Assembly: GCA_947479915.1 (NCBI GenBank)
Contig: CANKAU010000025.1
Span: 1-35,106, forward strand
Origin: Chloroflexota bacterium
GTDB lineage: Bacteria; Chloroflexota; Dehalococcoidia; UBA2979
Direction: 5' to 3'
DNA: 35,106 bases
Program-made: the position numbers and the translations under genes
The notes under the pieces: model-generated
Seen by the model: the letters and a program-made list of their open reading frames with translations, nothing else
The model's database searches: none
Told to the model about the DNA's origin: nothing
Shown here: in pieces, positions 31,058 through 35,106 of the stretch
Numbering within the stretch: the stretch's first letter is position 1
Layout: every line of letters starts with the position of its first letter

Positions 31058-32371
31058 TTGAAGCCAACATTGCTGGTCGCCGCGCGGCTGCTCACGCCGC
31101 TTGCCGCGCTGCTGATCGCCTGCTCAAGCCCCGCATCAGTGCCACCGGCGAGCGCAGCGTCGAGCACGACCGCTGCGGCCGCCTCGACGCCGAGTGCGCC
31201 CACAGCGAGCACCACGGGCACCGGCGCGCCCGCCGCCACGGTCTCGCTCGCCGGCCCGGTCGATGTCGATCGTGTGATCGCGCACCTGAAGGTGCTCTCG
31301 GTCGATATCGGCGTACGTGAGTCCGGCTCGGAGAACGAGCGCCGCGCCGCACGCTACATCGCCGATGTCCTGACCGCGCAGGGCTACACCACCAGCGTGG
31401 AGACGTTCACCTACCCGGCCCGCTACGACGACTCCGTCCTGCGCCTCGCAGGTGGCGTGACGATCAAGGCGAACCTCCTCGACGGCTCCGCGATGGGCAC
31501 GGCTAACGGCATGCTCGTTGACGGCGGCACCGGCCAGCCGGAGCAGCTCGCCGCCGCGAAGGGCGCGATCGTGCTGATGCGACGAGGTGGCCTGCCCTTT
31601 GGCCAGAAGGTCGCGAACGCCCAGCAAGCCGGGGCGCTCGGCGTCCTCGTCGTGAATAACGAGGTCGGGCCGTTCCGCGGCACCCTGGGCCAGCAGCGTG
31701 CCTCGATCCCCGCGCTGGCGATCGACGGCAGCCGCGCCGAGGCGGTACGCGCTGCCCTGGGCCAGACCGTAGAGATGCAGGCCGCCGGCGGCACGCGCCA
31801 GGTCACCTCGCAGAACGTCGTCGGCCGTCGCGGCGACACCTGCCGGGCTTATATCGGCTCCCACTACGACTCCGTGGCGGAGGGCCCCGGCGCGAACGAC
31901 AACGGCAGCGGCACGGCGTCGATGCTCGAGATGGCACGTGTGCGTGGCACAGACGGCCTGTGCGCGGTGGCGTTCGGGTCCGAGGAGACCGGCCTGAACG
32001 GGTCGCAGGCTTATGTCGCCTCCCAAGCCGCGAAGGGCGCGAAGTTCGTGCTCAACTTCGACATGATGGGCCGCATCGAGGGCCCGATCATCGTCGGCGA
32101 CCCCGCGCTGACCGAGAGCATCCTCGGCGTCCTCGGTCGAGGCGCGGATCAGCCACTGCGCTCTGGCACCTTCCCCCCGTTCGCCTCGTCCGACCACGTC
32201 TCGTTCTCGTCCGTGGGCATCCCGGCGGTCACGATCACCTCCGGCGATGACCCGAACATCCACACCCCCGGCGATACGTTGGAGGCGATCCGGAAAGCCG
32301 ACCTCCAGACCATGCTCCGGCTGGGCGACGCCGCGCTGGAGGGAATGCTGAAGACGGTCGGGACCCGCTGA
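31058..32371 (+). CDS. M28 family aminopeptidase lipoprotein with PA domain
   Basis: Zinc peptidase of 437 residues. A lipoprotein signal ends at Cys22 (LLIAC), followed by an Ala/Ser/Thr linker to about residue 65. RESGSENERRAARYIADVL opens the M28 fold; a PA insert (about 125-235: NGMLVDGGTGQ...GAIVLMRRG...AGALGVLVVNNE) follows. The two-zinc centre is visible: GSHYDS, GANDNGSGTA, FGSEETGLNGS, NFDMMG and SSDHVSF supply His, Asp, Glu/Glu, Asp and His. Members are aminopeptidases acting outside the cell. TTG start behind GGAGGGG. The LysM lipoprotein gene follows with its own promoter. Confidence 0.93.
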   Translation: MKPTLLVAARLLTPLAALLIACSSPASVPPASAASSTTAAAASTPSAPTASTTGTGAPAATVSLAGPVDVDRVIAHLKVLSVDIGVRESGSENERRAARYIADVLTAQGYTTSVETFTYPARYDDSVLRLAGGVTIKANLLDGSAMGTANGMLVDGGTGQPEQLAAAKGAIVLMRRGGLPFGQKVANAQQAGALGVLVVNNEVGPFRGTLGQQRASIPALAIDGSRAEAVRAALGQTVEMQAAGGTRQVTSQNVVGRRGDTCRAYIGSHYDSVAEGPGANDNGSGTASMLEMARVRGTDGLCAVAFGSEETGLNGSQAYVASQAAKGAKFVLNFDMMGRIEGPIIVGDPALTESILGVLGRGADQPLRSGTFPPFASSDHVSFSSVGIPAVTITSGDDPNIHTPGDTLEAIRKADLQTMLRLGDAALEGMLKTVGTR

Positions 32372-32401
32372 CCCGCCCGCCGAACGCCTCACAGGCCGAG
32401 G

Positions 32402-32430
32402 TTGTCCCCCGTGACGGGGATGGCTACGAT
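32402..32430 (+). promoter_or_regulatory. Promoter of the LysM lipoprotein gene
   Basis: TTGTCC (32402-32407), a 17-bp spacer and TACGAT (32425-32430); start expected near 32437, about 24 bases before the TTG start codon. Confidence 0.6.
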
Positions 32431-32460
32431 GGGCGCACTCCCCATTCAAGGCAGGCACGA

Positions 32461-33042
32461 TTGCGGTCACGAGCGTTCGTCGCCACCGTCGCATTGCTCC
32501 TCTCAGGGGTGCTCGTAGCCTGCGACGGGAACACCGCGAAGGCGACCCCGACCGTGGGCGCCGGCTCCGTGCCGACCGCGGCACCCTTCCCCGCCGTCCC
32601 GGAACCCACGCTCGTCACGCGCCTCGCGACGCCCAGCGCCACGCCCACCGGCAGCGCGACGCCCGCGGCTGCCAGCGGCGCCACGGGCGCTGCCGCCCCG
32701 GAGCAGACGTACACGGTGGTCGCCGGTGACGTCCTCGGATCGATCGCCGACAAGTTCGATGTGCCCGCCGCCTCGATCCGCACGTTGAACAACCTGACCG
32801 GGGACAGCATCCAGATCGGGCAGAAGCTCCGCATTCCCGGCCGCGTCGCCAGGACCACCAGCCCCGGTAGCGGCGGCGTGAGCACGTACACCGTGAAGGC
32901 CGGCGACACCGCCTTCGGGATCGCGCTCCAGTTCGACACCACGACCGAGGCTCTCGAGCGCGCCAACGGCGTCGCGAAGGGCGGCCTCGATAATCTGCAG
33001 TTGGGTCAGGTGGTCAAGTTGCCACCGCCCGGCCAGCGCTAA
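32461..33042 (+). CDS. LysM-repeat lipoprotein
   Basis: Protein of 193 residues with a lipoprotein signal ending at Cys21 (GVLVAC), an Ala/Pro/Thr-rich spacer (about 25-80) and two LysM domains: YTVVAGDVLGSIADKFDVP with LNNL and IQIGQKLRIP, then YTVKAGDTAFGIALQFDTT with LQLGQVVKLP. LysM modules bind N-acetylglucosamine of peptidoglycan, so the protein should tie the membrane to the wall or to a shed glycan. No catalytic domain is present. TTG start behind AGGCAGG. The upstream neighbour is a lipoprotein peptidase. Confidence 0.9.
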   Translation: MRSRAFVATVALLLSGVLVACDGNTAKATPTVGAGSVPTAAPFPAVPEPTLVTRLATPSATPTGSATPAAASGATGAAAPEQTYTVVAGDVLGSIADKFDVPAASIRTLNNLTGDSIQIGQKLRIPGRVARTTSPGSGGVSTYTVKAGDTAFGIALQFDTTTEALERANGVAKGGLDNLQLGQVVKLPPPGQR

Positions 33043-33058
33043 CGCACCTGCGGGTGCG
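33043..33058 (+). terminator. Short hairpin after the LysM gene
   Basis: CGCACC (33043-33048) pairs with GGTGCG (33053-33058) directly after the stop codon; weak, no T-run. Confidence 0.35.
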
Positions 33059-33130
33059 GTGCGGAACTCCGCGCCGCGTCCGCTCCACGGCCCCCGAGGA
33101 TGCTCGCGGGCCGCGACGAAAGTGGCAGCC

Positions 33131-34672
33131 ATGTCCATCGACTCCAGCCTCGAGGAACTCCGCGAACTCAAGGAGCGCGCGCTCCTGGGCGGCGGCACCG
33201 ACCGCATTGAGGCGCAGCACGAACGCGGCAAGATGACCGCCCGCGAGCGCATCGAGGCGTTCCTCGACCCCGGTACGTTCGAGGAGATCGACGCGCTGGC
33301 GGCGGACTTCGACAACGACGAGGGCGAGCGCTTCTTCGGCGACGCCGTGGTCACCGGCTGGGGCAAGGTGAACGGCCGCACGATCTGCCTCTACGCGCAG
33401 GACTTCACCGTCTACGGCGGCTCGCTGGGCGAGGTCGTGGGCACGAAGATCGCGAAGGTCATGGACGTCGCGATGAAGACCGGCGTGCCCGTGGTCGGCC
33501 TGAACGACTCGGGTGGAGCGCGCATCCAGGAGGGCGTCGGCGCCCTCGCCGGGTACGGCGACATCTTCTACAAGAACGTGCAGGCCTCCGGTGTGATTCC
33601 GCAGATCAGCGTGATCATGGGCCCGTGCGCCGGTGGCGCCGTGTACTCGCCCGCGCTCACGGACTTCGTCTTCATGGTCGAGAAGACCAGCCAGATGTTC
33701 CTCACCGGCCCGGACGTGATCCTTAGCGTCACCGGCGAGCAGACCACCGTCGAGGAGCTCGGCGGCGCCATCTCGCACGTCTCGAAGTCCGGCGTCGCGC
33801 ACTTCGCCGCGAGCGACGAGCGCGAGTGCCTGGACGAGGTGCGCCGACTGCTCTCCTACCTCCCCAGCAACAACATGGACGACGCACCGCTGGAGGACAC
33901 GGGCGACCCGATCTCGCGCCGCCTTGATGACATCCTCTCGGTGGTGCCGGGCGAGGCCGACATGCAGTACGACGTCCGCGACGTCGTCGAGCGGCTCGTC
34001 GACAACAGCGAGTTCATGGAAGTGCACGAGTTCTTCGCGCCGAACATCGTCGTCGGCTTTGGCCGCATCGGCGGGCGCCCGATCGGTGTCGTCGCGAACC
34101 AGCCGCTCTACCTCGCGGGCGTCCTCGACATCGACGCGTCGAGGAAGGCCGCGCGCTTCGTGCGCTTCTGTGACTCGTTCAACATTCCGCTCGTGACTCT
34201 GGTGGATGTGCCGGGCTTCCTGCCGGGCGTATCGCAGGAGTACGGCGGGATCATCGCTCACGGCGCGAAGCTCGTGTACGCCTACGCGGCCGCCACCGTG
34301 CCGAAGATCACCGTCATCCTTCGCAAGTCCTACGGCGGCGCCTACATCGCCATGGCGTCGAAGCACCTCGACGCGGACGTGAACTACGCGTGGCCGGGCG
34401 CGGCGATCGCCGTGATGGCTGGCACGCAGGCGGTGAACATCATCAACCGCCGCGAGATCCAGGGCGCCGACGACCCGGAGGCCGAGCGGAAGCGCCTGGT
34501 GTCCGAGTACCAGAAGCGTCTGGAGCACCCCTACATCGCCGCGGCCAAGGGCTACATCGACGACGTCATCGACCCCGTGGAGACGCGCACGAAGATCGCG
34601 CACGCGCTGGAGATGCTCCGCACCAAGTCCACCCCGGTGCTTCCGAAGAAGCACGGGAACATGCCGCTATAA
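33131..34672 (+). CDS. Acyl-CoA carboxylase carboxyltransferase (beta) subunit
   Basis: Protein of 513 residues that moves CO2 from carboxybiotin to an acyl-CoA. LNDSGGARIQEGVGALAGYG (123-142) and PCAGGAVYSPALTDFVFM form the N-terminal crotonase-like domain; VDVPGFLPGVSQEYGGII (358-375) and YGGAYIAMASKHL (401-413) form the C-terminal one, and the KKHGNMPL end is typical of PccB. The residue that sets substrate choice in Streptomyces (Asp in PccB, Ile in AccB, within GGAYxxM) is Ile406 here, the broader acetyl/propionyl form. ATG start at 33131 after a purine-poor leader. The biotin-bearing alpha subunit is not in the window. Confidence 0.93.
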   Translation: MSIDSSLEELRELKERALLGGGTDRIEAQHERGKMTARERIEAFLDPGTFEEIDALAADFDNDEGERFFGDAVVTGWGKVNGRTICLYAQDFTVYGGSLGEVVGTKIAKVMDVAMKTGVPVVGLNDSGGARIQEGVGALAGYGDIFYKNVQASGVIPQISVIMGPCAGGAVYSPALTDFVFMVEKTSQMFLTGPDVILSVTGEQTTVEELGGAISHVSKSGVAHFAASDERECLDEVRRLLSYLPSNNMDDAPLEDTGDPISRRLDDILSVVPGEADMQYDVRDVVERLVDNSEFMEVHEFFAPNIVVGFGRIGGRPIGVVANQPLYLAGVLDIDASRKAARFVRFCDSFNIPLVTLVDVPGFLPGVSQEYGGIIAHGAKLVYAYAAATVPKITVILRKSYGGAYIAMASKHLDADVNYAWPGAAIAVMAGTQAVNIINRREIQGADDPEAERKRLVSEYQKRLEHPYIAAAKGYIDDVIDPVETRTKIAHALEMLRTKSTPVLPKKHGNMPL

Positions 34673-34731
34673 CCAGATTTGTGGGTGCCTCGCGCACCCT
34701 CGGATCGTCTGCGTCTAGGCACGGTTGAGGC

Positions 34732-34950
34732 TATACTTCGGCCGCCGCAGAGACCGGCCTCACGCCCGGGCCCAACGGGCCTCGCTCCCCTCACCGGGGT
34801 GCGCAGGCAGTCGCGGGACGGGGGCCGCGGTAGCGCTTTCACCCCACCTCGGCCTCCCCGGAGTGGTCGCTCGGCGCGTGATCAAAGGGCCAGGATCGCA
34901 CCTGCGTAGCGGCGGACTCCCGACGCCCGCCCGATTCACGAGGAGCCATC
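34732..34950 (+). promoter_or_regulatory. TATACT promoter box and long leader of the isocitrate dehydrogenase gene
   Basis: TATACT at 34732-34737 would start transcription near 34744, leaving a GC-rich leader of about 205 bases before the ATG. Several CCCC/GGGG stretches (34795-34800, 34821-34826, 34856-34861) can pair. I match it to no known riboswitch; it may simply be structured, or hold a second promoter. Confidence 0.45.
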
Positions 34951-35106
34951 ATGGCCAAGATTGCAGTCAAGAACCCGGTCGTCGAGCTCGATGGCGATGA
35001 GATGACCCGCATCATCTGGGGGTTCATCAAGGACCGCCTGATCCTGCCGTACCTCGACATCAAGCTCGAGTACTACGACCTCGGCATGGAGTACCGCGAC
35101 CAGACC
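34951..35106 (+). CDS. icd: NADP-dependent isocitrate dehydrogenase, N-terminus only
   Basis: The first 52 residues are visible before the window ends. [17 protein letters not shown] and [20 protein letters not shown] are characteristic of the eukaryote-like (type II) homodimeric NADP-isocitrate dehydrogenase, also found in many bacteria, and differ from the E. coli type. The enzyme makes 2-oxoglutarate and NADPH in the TCA cycle. ATG behind GAGGAG. The catalytic residues lie outside the window. Confidence 0.92.
   Translation, partial: MAKIAVKNPVVELDGDEMTRIIWGFIKDRLILPYLDIKLEYYDLGMEYRDQT

Noticed and set aside
33014-34654. A 546-residue minus-strand open frame opposite the carboxyltransferase.
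   Set aside because: His/Arg/Val-rich composition typical of antisense in GC-rich genes; no motif, and the plus strand encodes a certain enzyme.
34732-34950. The icd leader as a T-box or known riboswitch.
   Set aside because: The GGTAG/CCGCGG segments do not form the T-box TGGnACCGCG motif and no terminator follows.
1-35106. CRISPR arrays, insertion sequences, toxin-antitoxin or phage-defence genes.
   Set aside because: No regularly spaced repeats, transposase motifs or defence-type proteins were seen. The only mobile-element trace is the tRNA-Leu fragment.

Overview
The window is G+C-rich bacterial chromosome, densely coding, with a mix of housekeeping and acyl-CoA metabolism genes. The closest fit by gene content is a free-living Chloroflexota member (Dehalococcoidia-like), with a high-G+C actinobacterium as the alternative. 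Pointers are two fused family III (CaiB/BaiF) CoA transferases, many acyl-CoA dehydrogenase and crotonase genes, a membrane-anchored YvcK, a CTC-type ribosomal protein L25, Tat-type lipoproteins and promoters of the TANNNT type. The lineage is inferred from gene content only; no rRNA or phylogenetic marker alignment was possible.

Layout. (1) Positions 1-3384, minus strand: a likely acyl-CoA catabolic operon of a dienoyl-CoA reductase-type SDR, two adjacent acyl-CoA dehydrogenases and a crotonase cut by the window edge. (2) Positions 3413-7028, minus strand: a peptide/nickel-type ABC importer (two permeases and a Tat lipoprotein binding protein, no ATPase), closed by a perfect 17-bp hairpin. 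(3) Positions 7138-9606: an 797-residue fused CoA transferase with a good promoter. (4) Positions 9708-12267: a PHP-domain hydrolase, a 412-bp gene-free stretch holding the 3' part of a tRNA-Leu gene (a likely integration scar), and a polytopic membrane protein. (5) Positions 12406-13568: terC preceded by a yybP-ykoY manganese riboswitch whose 3' arm can instead pair with the ribosome binding site. (6) Positions 13665-16258, minus strand: an ASCH-like/winged-helix protein, a secreted protein and a crotonase; the crotonase is divergent from a second fused CoA transferase (16484-18934). (7) Positions 18944-21879, minus strand: PPOX-fold protein, rarA and a Tat-exported metallopeptidase. (8) Positions 21976-27324, plus strand: gatB, yvcK, secG, fmt and rlmN, converging on rplY (L25/CTC) over a shared bidirectional terminator. 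(9) Positions 28216-35106: an alginate-lyase-family secreted enzyme, a DinB-like gene broken by a 10-bp tandem duplication, a small membrane protein, an M28 lipoprotein peptidase, a LysM lipoprotein, an acyl-CoA carboxylase carboxyltransferase and the start of NADP isocitrate dehydrogenase.

How it fits together. The left third and the 15.4-18.9 kb section look like parts of a pathway that imports a small organic substrate, activates it by CoA transfer and degrades it by dehydrogenation, reduction and hydration; the carboxyltransferase at the right end could feed propionyl- or acetyl-CoA onward. The substrate cannot be told from sequence. The rest is core translation, secretion and envelope functions. 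The most interesting observations are the mirror-image Asp/Glu arrangement in the two fused CoA transferases, the Mn riboswitch with a readable switching platform, the tRNA-Leu scar, a 70-80-residue domain shared by two otherwise unrelated secreted proteins, and the 10-bp duplication that splits the DinB-like gene.
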